A stretch of 64,000 bases of DNA. It comes from Uranotaenia lowii. Lineage: Eukaryota; Arthropoda; Insecta; Diptera; Culicidae. Under the pieces are notes generated by a model. The model had not been told where the DNA came from. It saw only the letters and a list, made by a program, of their open reading frames with translations, and ran no database searches. How positions within the stretch are numbered: position 1 is the stretch's first letter; the number at the start of each line of letters is the position of its first letter. Both the position numbers and the translations under genes were made by a program. The stretch is from the NCBI RefSeq assembly GCF_029784155.1, contig NC_073693.1, forward strand, positions 117,651,003 through 117,715,002, read 5' to 3'. Below are positions 32,860 to 46,300 of the stretch, piece by piece.

Positions 32860-35800
32860 CTAGCTTAGCTTAGCTTGATTGACTACTCACATCCACCTTA
32901 AATCATTGAACCCGAAATGCTTCATAACTTATTCTTGTCTCTTTGCCGTCTAAGGGCCTTGCAATTTTTTAATTTTACATGGTAAAATTCATTGATGCGG
33001 TCCGGATTATTATTTTTATGCACTTCGAACTCCATGATCGCAGGCGTGGCTAAGTAGAATTAACTCCACATCGCCAATGGTTGCTACTCCGTGATTGACC
33101 GAGGCCATCAATTGTGTTCAAAGGTCAAAAGAGTGGTGCTTGGGACTAGCATATCACTCTCAATGCACAGAACTGATGCTCTCTCTTTTATCATCAATAA
33201 CGGCGCCGGCCACGTCCTAGTAGTCAATAGATAGATAGAAAATTGAGAGAAAGGAATGACAGAATAACAATTTCGCGCTTTAGGACCGAGGTTACCTCTG
33301 CATCCTAGCAAATAATTTTTGGTTGGAGATGTGGGTGAAAGGATATGATTAGGAGACACTTTTGACTAGTGTGAATTAATATTTGAAACATATTCTCCTA
33401 AGGTCCTATCATTTCCTAGTAAATAAATTTAATTTTAATATTTGTTGAATGTTTTCGATTGTTACCGTTGACAAGTCTTATTTTCTTGAAAGTAACCCTA
33501 ACCTTCTAAACTAAGAGAATTGCCATAAATAATTGTTTATGGTAAATTAAGTTTATATATATCTTAAGCTGATTAACAAAACTGTAGATGTCTAAAAAAT
33601 ATTTTGTTTCCATGTAACTAGACGTAGTTTAGTAGATTTTATCCAGTAAATATATTATTTTTAGAATTATTAGACCGCAGCGGGAAATCGTGTTAGCTTT
33701 TGGTTTGAAGTTAAAATTATTTTGCATAAATCTGATACGCCTATATTAAATTCTTCAAAGTTATGAATTTGATACATACAGTTTACTTTATTTTTTTGTC
33801 ACTAACTTTAAATTTTAATTTATAAGTTAAACATCCTATGCACGTATTTTAAAAATCTAAATCACATTCAAACTATTTGGAATATGTTTATTAAAAAAAA
33901 AAAAAAGATAAAAAAAAAACTAAAGAATAATAATATAACTGCTAATCTAGGAGTGACAAATCCTTTGATAAAACTACATGTCAAGATTGAAGAATTCCTA
34001 ACTATGAATTCACGAGGGCAGTTTAAAAGTGCGAGTTTGAATACACTGTGTTATTCTTATTTAGCAAATGTTTAAATGTTTAGCAAATGTTTAAATAAAA
34101 AAAAATCTTTCGAAACTTTCATTTTGAGAAGCACTAATTTGTATAAAGGCTAAATTAAAAAAAAAACTCTTGTAAAATCATCTCTTCGAGAATAGTTGTC
34201 AGCCACATGTTTGCATCTTTACAGCTACATTTTGTATGGAGGATAAGGTTTCCAAGTCAAGGGCCTTCAACAGAGATAATACGATATGTAAGCTAAATAT
34301 TCTACTGTATAGTAACTTACTTTTATTTATAGTTCCCTGGAGCATGATACTTTGGCTTGCAAATCTTTCACTAACTGTAGCTCGATTTTCGATTTTATGT
34401 AGAAAACAGTATTATAAGAGGTATCTTTTAGGATAACGATCTTTCCTACTTAATAAAATTTATCACTTTTTTTATTTACTGACACGTCCTATCAATTCCT
34501 GTTTTTACGAATGAAAAACTTTTCTCTCGATCGCTTAACAATGATCTTAGCATCATAAGCGAACCTTGTGAGAAAATATCTGAAACCAGATGGCTTTATC
34601 CGAACAAAAGTAAGACATATTTTTATAACAATGAAGAACTTGCACTGTTTTTTTAAGTCTAGGTCTCCATTGAATTTGTAAAACACCTATTGGATTTCAA
34701 ATTACTTATTGGAAACCATACCGACTATACATTTGTATATAATATTGTTCTCTAGGAAATAATTGCCATTTGAAACTAGCATTCGTACACTATTTTGTTC
34801 CATCTATCTATTTTGGAAAATGCACCTTCTATTTTCAAATCAATTACATATTTAAGCCGTAACCGAAAAATAATTCGTGTATAATCATGTGTATTAAAAA
34901 AACACCCTTCTAATCATCAGGTTTCCTCAGCTAACCAAGCATAACTAAACAGTACCAATATCATTTGCTGTATGTTCTAAGAAGAGAAGGAGACTTGTTT
35001 GGTCTGTTTTTGGAAGCAGATTTTTTTACTTAATAGATTCATTAAATTCTTCAGTCCATATAATAAGATGTGTGAACATAAACTAATGTTCATAAATAAA
35101 AATGATTACAATCGAAGAAGTAAATCGAATCTCAGCTACGCACAGTCCTATTGTATCTAAATAAAAATCTAACATTTCGGATTCGGAATTTCATATTCTA
35201 AATCGTTTACCAGATAGGGATATGAGAAACCTTATTTTCTCATCAGATGTCGGTAAAGAACGTTATGCTCTCTTTACCATGTAACAACTGGTAACGCTTG
35301 GTTTCAAGGACTTTTATCAGTGCCATCTACATTTATTATTTTTAATTTCGGGAACTGACGACGCAACAAACGAAATAAACGCTACAAAATTAGTAGTTAT
35401 CTCTGAATGATGAAATCTTTACCTAAACCTCCATGCAATAGAGTTGATAAAACACTTCACTTCTTCTTTGTATGGTATTAAATTAATTGAAACATTATAT
35501 TTACAGCCAACAGAATCGATTATGAAAAAAAAACTCGCAAACATTGAAGAATAAATGGGATTGTATCCCAGAGAGTATCTAATTTGAAGAGCGAACCATA
35601 ACATGACAGAGTACTTATGGTGTTAAATGAACTATAGCAATTGTACTTAATTTAAAATTTTTGCAGGTGAAGATAATTCTTAATTAAAAGATTCTGTCAC
35701 ACTCACTCCTATGAATAACTTTTATCAACAACACCATCAAAAGGCATGACCAGAACCTTAAGCGACGTTTTTATTTTAGCGCCATCTTTTATCTTTTCTT

Positions 35801-36300
35801 TTTAAAGCTTTCTTGCATACAAGCTTTTACAAAGGTTGGTGAATTGAAATTTTTCTGTGAAATGTTTCATACTCTGCTGTTATGAATATAGACAATCCGG
35901 AATCACTTATTTCATGCCGGACGTTTATAATAAAATCTAATAAAATATGATAAACAGGGCAAAGAAATTCATCCACTTATCTTGATCGCCGATAATTATT
36001 TGGATCGCCGGCCTCCAGTCCTTGGTTCATCTTCAATCACAGTGTTCTTTTTGTTCGGAGGGCGTAGTACCAGCCCCTTCAATCCATTCAGGAAACATTT
36101 TTTTTAATTTGCACTTTTAAACACAATTGCTCGATATATGACTTTCTCACGGTATGAAAAGCGGTAAAACACAAAAAAAGAATTCGATCACAACTATTTT
36201 AATACTTTTACGTCTTGTTATTTCGGAAAAATATTTAAAAAAATCCTCTAGCAAATTTTCAATCCACCTCTCGCTGGCCAGAGTTGCCAATCTCCTTTTT
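32860..36300 (-). mobile_element. Non-coding non-LTR insertion with (GCTAA)n tail, inside the LINE endonuclease
   Basis: Flanked by the exact 24-bp duplication at 32836-32859 and 36301-36324. On the minus strand it starts AAAAAGGAGATTGGCAACTCTG and ends in AAGCTAAGCTAAGCTAG, a tandem tail. Near the tail, the block around 33050-33240 (CACGGAGTAGCAACCATTGG, GGACGTGGCCGGCGCCGTTA) matches the fragment at 5826-6292. The 3.4 kb interior is AT-rich and lacks any RT or endonuclease motif, so it was probably moved in trans. It splits the host LINE's endonuclease between GDFN and the downstream TDH box. Confidence 0.88.
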
Positions 36301-36324
36301 CAGATAGGTTTGAATCATATACAG
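36301..36324 (+). repeat. Target-site duplication (right) of the nested insertion
   Basis: Exact partner of 32836-32859. The LINE reading frame resumes from here unchanged. Confidence 0.95.
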
Positions 36325-39300
36325 GAGGAGGACAAAGAAATAGTGGGAGCCCAGATGATATTTGAAGAAAATAACGAAAATGGAGAAGATTTTAAAAGCT
36401 TCTTACACATAAATAATCTACAGCTAATATCATCAAAGATAGGGAAAAATATACAAGTAACATGGAAGAACGGAAATAGACAAAGTCAGATTGATCATGT
36501 TCTTAAAGAAAGGAAAGGATTAAATTGTAGGATCATCAAAGGATATTGGACACCCATTAAAACAGACCACAAATTAATAATTACTGAGATATCACTTAGA
36601 AATGAACGCTTAGGAGGAATAGACAAGAAAAAACAAAAAGAAATGGATGCGTCAGCGCTGAAATATGAAGTAATCACAAAAAAATACCAAGACAATTTGA
36701 AAAACATGAAAAAGAACAGCAAAACTTCTGAAAATGAGAACATTGGAATGAAATATGAAAGAATTAGTGAATATATGAGAAAAGCCGCAGCAAAAGCTCT
36801 TAAAACTAATAAACAACCTTTGACACCGAAAAGAAAGAGAGCGTTGATGAGAGTTAAAGATGCCATAAAAAAGAGTAATAAAAGACCAAATGTGGAATCA
36901 TTCAAACGGTTGATAAAAAACAGGAAGGAAGAATTGCAAATAGCAAATAAGGAACACGAAGAAAAAATAATAAAAGATTTTTACAAGAATTTGAACGACT
37001 TTAATACAGCAGTAAGAATACAAAAATCATATTAATTTCTGAAAAAATTTTGTGCTAATAGGAAGAGCTCTCCATATATTCCGAAGGCGGAATGGAGTAA
37101 ACTTATTAATTTGGAACTGGCAGAGGAAGTCAAGTTTTGTGAAAGTCATGATACGTGTCCTCTACTAGAACCACCAAGAGAAGAGGAGATGCGAAGTATT
37201 GTTCAGAAATCCTGTAATGGAAAATCAGCTGGACCAGACGGAATAAGAGTAGAATATATAAAATATGCAGACGAAGAAACATGGAACGAGGTAGTAAGGC
37301 TATGGCAGCAAATATGGATAGAAAATATATTCCCAGAAGAATTTGAAAAATCGATACAGATTCCGATTCCGAAGGTAACAAGACCTGTAAAAGTGGACGA
37401 CTATAGACTTATAAGCTTATGTAACGTAATTTACAAACCATATGCTAGATGGATAAGGGACAAATTGATTACATTTGCGGGCAAGCCAGGATTATATCAG
37501 GCAGGTTTCACTGAAGACAGATCCACAGATGATAATATTTTCATAGCAAGGAGAATCCTAGAAGAAAGTTGGAATGCGGGAAGACCTATGTATGTAGCTA
37601 GTATCGACATTCAAAAAGCCTTCGATCATATAAGACTAAACAAACTAAAGGAAATTTTTGAAGATTTACACGTACCAAGCCTTCTAATAGATAGAGTACT
37701 GCTTTGCATTAAAACAGATAGGATCAGGATAAAATGGCAGGGACAGACGACAGAGGAGGGGGTTCGAGCTTCAGGAGTAAAACAAGGTTGTCCACTATCA
37801 CCCTACATTTTTAATTTAGTGATGGACCATGTAATGAAAAGGCTAGCAAGAAACGTTACTGGACTTAAATTGTTGAAGATCGGACAAATAGGAATACCTA
37901 TGATTTTAGCATATGCAGATGATTTGCTAGTAATCACAGATAACAGAAAAGACTTAGAAAAAATTATTAAAGAACTAGAAAAACAATTAGAAGTAGTAGG
38001 CCTAACCATAAACAATAGAAAAAGTCAAGTGATGATAAGAACTCCTATTAGGAAAGAAACACGAAAGAACAACATAATAATGAATGGAAAAGAGTTTGAA
38101 GTGAGTGAAAATATCAAATACTTAGGTATAACACTAACGGATACACTAGATAGGCCAGCAACTACAAAAAAAAGATGCACAAATACACTTAAAGCAGCAA
38201 AGTCCGTGGTACAATTTTGTAAAAAATTCAATCCATCTTGGGAAATAGGTTTGCTAATATACAAAACAGTTCTACAACCAAGTCTTCTTTATGGTACCAA
38301 AGTAGCTACATTGACCAAGAGAAGTAGGAATCAGATTTCGCGATATGAGAAGATGATAGTCAAAGAAATTTGGGAAACTTGTAGGGACACAAAGAACAAG
38401 GTACTTAACATTAGAAAGGTACTCGGAGGAAAAACGGTGAATAGGAGAGTGAGGATAAATAGAATTAATTATTTTGGTCACATAAAAAGGAGAGAGCCAA
38501 ACCATCCACTTAAGCTAGCGTTCAAATACAAACTTCCTAGCAAAAAAAGAGGGCGGCCAAGTTACACATGGAGAAGCTCACTAGAACAGGATTTAACAAA
38601 ATACCCAGATATGACAGAAGTTGACTGGTCAAATCTAGTAAAGGATAGAGCAAAACTTAAGAAAAAAGTGGAGGAGATCTTCAGTAGAAGCGGAAGTGAA
38701 ATATCAGATGGAGAAGAAGAACTTTAATATATGAAAGTACTCAATCGTTAACTCGATGAAGCCTGTATAGAATAAAATAAAAAGTATTTAGAAATGAAAC
38801 TCAAAATAGAGAAATTAATAAAAAAAAAAGATGTTTTATTTTTATTCGTTTAATAATATAGTTAATGCGTGAACCTTGATAAAACTCACAAGGAAAATAT
38901 TAGTCATGGAAGGTTGGGAAATGGAAAGGGGAAAATCCAAGCGACTGAAGATGAGGTGGGCGAAAAGACAGCAGACCTAGGTGACTGAATTTTAGAATAA
39001 GTCTGTTCTTGCATATCATAGTTACTAACCTTTCTTATTTTTACAGTTTATTTTTAGTTTTTATTTTTACAGTTTCAAATCATAACCTAAACACACAAAC
39101 ATCTAATAATCAACACTAAAAACAACTGTCACTTTCTAGGCTAATCTTTCGCAGTACCATTCACTCCCAACTTACTAGATAGAACGTATTCCTTTACCAC
39201 ATCTTAATTACTTTAGAATTAGTTTTTTTCTTAAATGTATCTTCTCATAAAAATCCTCTAACTCAATCATAAAAATTCTACTTACATACACAAATGATAT

Positions 39301-39438
<138 letters not shown>

Positions 39439-39447
39439 TCATACAAC

Positions 39448-39450
<3 letters not shown>

Positions 39451-39529
<79 letters not shown>
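39451..39529 (+). repeat. 79-base poly-A tract
   Basis: Uninterrupted A run in the LINE 3' UTR, 780 bases before the CATA tail, so it is not the element's terminal tail. Confidence 0.97.
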
Positions 39530-39531
<2 letters not shown>

Positions 39532-40290
39532 CTGAAACTATCCCCGAGGCAAGTGAGAGAGAAAGTTGGCTCAGGTAGGTGAAACAAGGTAAGAGAAAAA
39601 AAAAAAAAAAGGAAGATGAAAGAATGAGGACCATCACTGTTGGTGCCGTTATTGATTTCATTTCATACATTACTAGGATCGCAAACTTGAAAATTTGAAA
39701 ACAATCTATCGATTTCTTACCAAGTATAAAACACACACATACAGAAACACGCATTAAAATTAAAAGCCAGTAATTTATTACCATTTTATGGTTTTATTGA
39801 ATAGAGGGATAATGATTTGTAGTAATATAAAAATTGTTTGTTTGTTTTAGATCGGACGGAAAGTGAACAGGTTATGAAATTATACAAGGTGGGTCCCAGC
39901 TACAGGTAAGCTGAGAGTGTCGAGAGGTAAGACAGGTAAAAAGGTAAGATTATTTTACCATACAAATATGTCATTGATTGAATATATTATATAAGAACGT
40001 GCAAAAAGTTGCCAGCTGGGCAGGTATCTACACGGATGCGGAATACCTGTCGTAGATTCTTAACTCTAAATATGTTATGAATTTTATACGGCTGCGAAAC
40101 AGTTTGCGCGTTCTACAAGTAAGACATACACATACACGAAACATTTTCATTTCATGTCAGTTCACACGAAGCCATGGTGTCGGGTATGTGATAATTTGCA
40201 TTGAAGATTGGCCGAACTAAAAATCTAAAGGATGCAAATTAACGCATACGTTGGCGAAACTGCGGTGAATCCGTGCACCCATGGTGGATT

Positions 40291-40333
40291 ATCTACATAC
40301 ATACATACATACTTATCATGTGTTTGCTAACAT
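40291..40333 (+). repeat. (CATA)n tail and right target-site duplication of the LINE
   Basis: ACATACATACATACAT (about 40294-40310) ends the LINE. The exact copy of 28015-28038 follows at 40310-40333. Confidence 0.85.
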
Positions 40334-40834
40334 TGCTTTCTGGAGACTTTAATTTTGTTTCTTAAGTCGTTGGTCAATGTTCTAAAAATGTGAGTTAAAG
40401 TTGACGGTAGGTGTTGAAAAGGAAGAGTTACATTCAGATATAAGTACTTAAAAAAAATCGTACAAATTCTGTGTTTTTTTTTGTTTTGTAAATCTAAAGA
40501 TGCTGAAATGCAACAAACTACGTCACCTTTCTAACTTTTCTTTTTTTTTGTTGACCGTTGATTGAAAGAAAAGTATACTTAAGTGTGATACAGTTATTTT
40601 TACATTTTTTGTGTCCATGATTTAAAAAAAAATAAAAAAGATGTTTAAATGTTTACAACATACATATAGCTTATAACTTCAGCTGACTTATGCATTTTTT
40701 TAACCAGTTGAGCACTTTGTAAAACGTATAGTTGAATGTTTTAGCTGAATAATACCTTAGAATCAGATTTGAGCTGCGTTAAAAATATCTAAAACGATAA
40801 ATTTTCAACAAATGGGTCGCGGAACAAATAAGGT
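40334..40834. other. Unassigned flank
   Basis: The continuation of the target sequence interrupted at 28038. From about 40760 on it shows weak inverted similarity to 50053-50100, so the neighbouring inverted-repeat element may extend a little further out than drawn. Confidence 0.4.
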
Positions 40835-42955
40835 ATATGGGGATTTTTTTTTATTATCTGACAATTTGCGCCGGGGGTCTTCAGATTTTCCCCAAAATTG
40901 AAAATTTGGTTCATTTTTGCGACTTAAAAACACATGTATTTTTTCAGATTTCTAACATTTTTATTTTTTGAGTTAGCTTCGGTTAGATTTTTTTGTAAAT
41001 AAAAAATAACCATTTTTCAAAGCTACATAATTCTGTTGTTTCTCAACGGATATTATAAAATAGCACATCAAAATGCATTAAAATTTTATCAGCTTTCCAA
41101 ATAGAATAGTTGAAAAAAATTAAATAATGACCTTCAACATGAAAAGTTGTAAATAAACTTTAAATGGCGTGTAAAAGTACTGTCTGCACCACCGAATATT
41201 TTGCAAAAAATACCATTGTATAGCTTGATTCATGATGCAACTTTCATCTGAAGACACCAAAGTGGGCCATTAACACCTTGAAGAGTTATGAAAGAAATAA
41301 TGACAATAAATCTCTTTTTTTGCATCGAAAACAAACAATGGTCGAACAACTGCACTCACTTATGGAGATATCAAGCACTTCTAACAACATGGAAACAAAA
41401 GAACTTATCAAAGCTGGTAACAAACACCCTTTTTTTTCGTCCTTTTCAGACTGCCCCTACTCGCATAACAGTCCCATATGAATTTTCGTCATTTTAGGTC
41501 AACATAAGGCTTCAACATAAAAGACTAAAATAGAGGTTTTGTTCTAGAAATTTCGAAAAAAAATATCAATTCCGGGTTGTCCTATTTGAAATATACCTGA
41601 ATAACAGTCCCATATGTGAAATACCACGGATTTGGTTACTTTTCAATGTTTCTTTCAGCGAAATAGTCTTTGGTTTATTGCTTTGAATCATTTAAACATT
41701 TTTTTAACACACTTGATGTCGAATGATGCACACTAGTTTTCGAAGGCAGGTCTGACTTTCTTAGGAATGACTTCCTGAGCGAAAAACTATCGGATGCAAT
41801 CAAAAATCGTAAAAAGATTCAACTTACAATGTGGAATTCATGATATTTTTTTGCAAAAGTATGTTTCTTTTTCTGACAATTGCATTTAGAAGTTAAAAAA
41901 TGATCAAATTTAAGTCTTAGGAAGTAGCTTGATGAGAAAAATATATTTTGTATGGGACTGTTATGCTAGTAGATTCGAAAAAGATTTCAAATATGGTCAA
42001 TTAACAGTCCATAATGAATAAAAATTGTGTTCTCGACCTTACCAATAACCCAATTTCGAAAATTTCAGGTCTAACGATTTATAATGACAACCTAGAAACG
42101 ATATTCGTTTATGCTGAAAGTGGTGGTCACAATTTAAAAATATATTCCAAAACAGAAAAAGCTGATTATCTCGCTTGCTTATTTTTGTATATGGGACTGT
42201 TATGAAAGAAGGGGCGGTAGATTCTGCAGCTTAACTGACTTCATGTTATATCCAAAAATCTAATAACGTATTCGTTTATACCCAGTTTTGCACCAGGTCA
42301 CAACAAGTTATGCACATTTTACTGTCATTTTTAGAAGTTTATGCGCTAAGTTTTGCATCCGTAATTCCCCAGATTTGATTTAAAATGGACGGTGGAACAC
42401 TGAAGATTCGTGTGTAAGTGATCGAGGTAGCAAAACACTGACGACGAATTATGTTCGTTCTAGTATGGTAAACCTCAAAACTGGGCGAATGTAAAAAACG
42501 AATACGGTAAAAGTATCATATATTCCTCATTTTACAGCCTGGGCTGGCCATACTGAGCTCTTTGATTATTTCTACAACATTTGTGCCACTTTCTCATACT
42601 TTTTTGATCAATGGGAAAGGATTTTGGTGTCCAGTGCTTAGCTCCCGATATAAAAACTTTGTAAAGCACGTCTATATTTCATTTTTTTAATCACATTTTT
42701 GTGATCCCAAACACAGGGACTGAACCTTCTACTATTGGCATTTATTATGCTTTACAATGATCTTTGATCGAAAAATTAATAAGTTATATAGTATATGACC
42801 AGGTTGTAAAAGCAAAATTCCCATTATTAGTTATGTCACATAAACAATACGATACTCAGAATTTTGGTTAAAATTTAAAGTCAGTTTTGCTGCAAACACT
42901 CTACAAAGCACGAAAAGTAGTGTTTTTTACCTGCTTTGGTAAGTTCTTTTGTTCC

Positions 42956-42960
42956 ATGTT
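42956..42960 (+). repeat. ATGTT target duplication of the BEL element
   Basis: ATGTT at 42956-42960 is repeated at 49497-49501, on either side of the LTR pair. The inverted-repeat arm of the host element reads continuously once this insertion is removed. Confidence 0.92.
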
Positions 42961-43310
42961 TGTTACATCCACAGCAAGTATACCGTTCAGCCCTGCGACT
43001 CTAAACGTCACTGCGTCTGGCGACTGGCAACCCGGTGCGAACATAGGAGAGAACGAGAACGGAACCAAAACATAAGTAGGAAAAGGTTTTAAAACGTGGT
43101 AGATAGTCGATTCCTATAAACGAGGTTTATTTCCCGAAAATTGTTATTCCCGTAGGATTGCTCAGAACACCAAATTGTGAGTTCCATTTCCTATTATTAT
43201 AATACTCCAATTAAAATATATTCTTTAGCTTTTAGCTATTCTACTGCTTAAAAGAGGGTGTTTCTTTCTACAAATCACAAAGTCACGAGTCTCATAACAC
43301 TCCCGTGACA
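42961..43310 (+). repeat. 5' LTR of the BEL element
   Basis: 350 bp, same as 49147-49496 by eye. It would hold the promoter. Because the polyprotein ends inside the 3' LTR, this copy also carries the last 38 codons and stop without a start. Confidence 0.93.
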
Positions 43311-43363
43311 AACTAAAAGAATTTGTTTGCAATTCGTATCCGGATTTGAAGAATTTAAGGAAG

Positions 43364-46300
43364 ATGCCTCGGAAAACGAAGAGCAGCTGCAGTCTGTGTA
43401 ACAAACCAGATAGCGATCGGATGGTCGCCTGTGACAAGTGCCAACGATGGTACCACTTTAACTGCGTTCAAGTCGGAGATTCCGTTGCTAATCGTGAGTG
43501 GCTGTGTCCCATATGTGACATCGATGCAACAGCTGAAGCAACAACAACCATCCTTCAGAAGGAGGATGACGTCCAATCTCGTGTTTCTCGAGCAAGCACC
43601 TCAGCAGCCAAGGCTGCTCTCGAACTGCAGCGACTGGAAGATCTGAAGCAGCTGGAGTTGAAGCGAATTAATGAAGAGCTTGCTCATCAAAAGCAGGAGG
43701 CTGAGCTGGAGCGTAAGCGGGTCGAAGAAGATCGAAAGCGTCGTGAGGAGGAACAGGCACTGGAACGAACGCAGCTAGAAATTGACCGACGTCAGCAGGA
43801 AGCTCTAAAAAAGTTGGAAGAGATGTATTTGGCGGAGAAGTATAAAATCCTCCATGCCCAAATAGACGAAACGAGTAGCCGTAAAAGTGTAGCCAGCAGC
43901 ACTCGAAAATCTAGAACTAGCGAATGGGTTGAGCGACTACCGGAACTGCATATTCCAGTGGGAACGAAAAAGCCACTGACGAACCCATACGGTGGTGAAA
44001 AACTTACTGCAGCTGGACCTAAGGGAACATTCTTCCCAAATGATCCAGTGCACAACCCATTGCTACTACCCCGAGACAATAGTACACCAATAGCCAGGAA
44101 TATGAACCAAGCTCAGCTTGATGATCGACGAGGATTCCCGAATGAAAGTACCATAAATCCGGTGTTAGTTCCTTCCACCGAGGATAAACAGTGTCAACCA
44201 ATCAAAGAAACTGTTAATACAGTGAGCACCAGAACCCTCACTAATGCGCAAATAGCAGCACGGCAGGTTTTGCATAGAGATCTGCCAACCTTCACGGGTA
44301 ACCCTGAGGATTGGCCAGTATTTATAAGCAGTTTCGAGAACCATACAAAGGAGTGTGGGTTTTCTAATGCCGAAAACCTAATTCGTCTACAACATTGTTT
44401 AAAGGGAGACGCCCTGGAAGCTGTTCGCGGCAAGCTCCAAGTGCCTGAACTGGTTCCCCGAGTCATAGAGATTCTGCGGATGTTCTTTGGTCGTCCGGAA
44501 GTATTGATTACGACCCTCATGTCGAAAATTCGAAATACACCAGCCCCGAAGGAAGGCAGACTAGACACGCTGATCGCGTATGGTCTTGCGATTCAAAATT
44601 ACTGTGACCACATCAAGGTTGCAAAACTTGAGGCACATCTTACGAATCCTACACTCCTCCAGGAATTAGTTGAGAAACTCCCGTCGGACACTAAAATGAA
44701 GTGGGCTGATTATAAAGATGCAGCGGGTGAAACAAATTTGGACGATTTTGGAGATTTTATGTCAGAAATGGTGCGAAAGGCTAGTGGTGTAATGTACGCC
44801 CCACTGGGCGTTTCAAAGCCAACGAAATGGGAAGACAACAGAACCCGAGGAGCTGTAATAAAATCGAAATCGAGTTTCCATCATAGTGACAACGATAACA
44901 GAAACAATAACCAACGCAGGGAGAAGGTATGCCCCGTCTGCGAAAAATCTGGCCACGATACGGAGCATTGCGGTAAGTTTGATGAAATGTCTGTAGATGA
45001 ACGTCTGAACACCGTGCGACAGTACAACCTATGTAGATGCTGCCTGAAAAGTCATAATCCTTGGCCATGTCGACGCCCTAAAGAGTGTGGTCACGAAGTC
45101 TGTCGTGTTCGCCATCACCCATTGCTCCACAATTCCTCAACCAATCCAAGTCCCCAGAACTATCACAAAGCAGGGTGCTCAATAATCTACCGCATAGTCC
45201 CAGTAACCATCTACAACGGATGGAAGTCAGTCGACACATTCGCGCTACTAGATGAAGCATCTGCTGTGACCATGATAGAAGCAAGTCTTGTTGATAGCCT
45301 CAACTTAGAAGGAATTTCAGACCCATTGCACCTTAAATGGACGGGAAGTATAACTCGAATCGAAGAAAATTCACGGACTTTAGATGTCGATATATCCGCA
45401 AGAGGAAAACCGAGAAAATACGTTTTGAGAAATGCACGAACAGTAGAAGATCTTGATCTCCCAGTCCAATCAATCGACTTTAAACAACTTTCCAAAGAAT
45501 TTCATCATCTAAAGGGTCTGCCTGTTGAGGATTACGTCTCCGCTCGTCCACAAATTCTAATCGGCCTCGAAAATGTTTACCTGGGAACTCCTTTGAAAGT
45601 TCGGGAGGGAGCTCGAGACCATCCAACTGCTACTAAAACAAGGCTCGGATGGTGCGTATATGGCGGTAATCTAGCAGGACATAACAGCAATTATCATCAT
45701 GTTCATCACGGTGATGTGAATAGTAAAGATCACGCAATGTTTGATATGGTTAAAGAGTTCATTATGGTTGATAACCTGGGAGTCGTAGCAAGCACAACGC
45801 TAGAGTCTCAAGAGCAACAGCGAGCACGCTCAATACTGGAATCCACTACTTGTCGAATATCTACAGGGTTTGAGACGGGCTTGCTCTGGAAAACTGACGA
45901 AATTAGCTTGCCAGATAGCTACCCTATGGCTGAAGCACGTTTACGTTGCTTGGAAAGAAAAATCTATAAAGACCCGAAGCTTGTCGATCGGATCAGAAAT
46001 CACATAGCCGATTATATATTAAAGGGATATGCGCACAAAACAACAACCGAAGAAATCGCCTCTGCTGATCCGGGAAAAGTCTGGTACTTGCCACTTGGTA
46101 TTGCTACAAACCCCAAAAAGCCGGAAAAGCTGAGATTGATTTGGGATGCATCTGCTCAGGTCCGTAATGTTTCCTTCAACTCGATGATGTTAAAGGGGCC
46201 TGACCTCCTCGCTTCGTTGCCTGCAATCCTCTATCGATTTCGATCTCGTCGTGTAGCAATTTGTGGTGATCTGAAAGAGATGTTTCACCAGATTAAAATT

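Larger units (their letters stand above)
30715..38727 (+). pseudogene. ORF2: triple OTU-like, APE endonuclease, reverse transcriptase (interrupted)
   Basis: Two blocks in one frame, 30715-32859 and 36325-38727, give about 1515 codons from the first ATG. Three OTU-like modules come first. The third (about residues 330-460) has GMEGNCLLEAI and KNHYDSV, the cysteine and histidine boxes of OTU cysteine proteases. The two before it show the same layout but have lost those residues (endings GNWCFSSV and GKEVFGSV). Next is an APE-type endonuclease (GSLNVRG near 574, LLQEVN near 603, GDFN near 703, TDHKLI near 793). The RT follows (QAGFTEDRSTDDN, SIDIQKAFD, GVKQGCPLSP, AYADD near 1244), then a basic C-terminus. 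The nested insertion cuts the endonuclease after residue 715, and a single TAA at 37033-37035 breaks the pre-RT linker. RT motifs are intact. The true start may lie elsewhere. Confidence 0.85.

Noticed and set aside
42887..43075. Small gene ending in the 5' LTR of the BEL element
   Set aside because: It is the polyprotein's C-terminal coding segment duplicated in the 5' LTR, joined by chance to flanking DNA.
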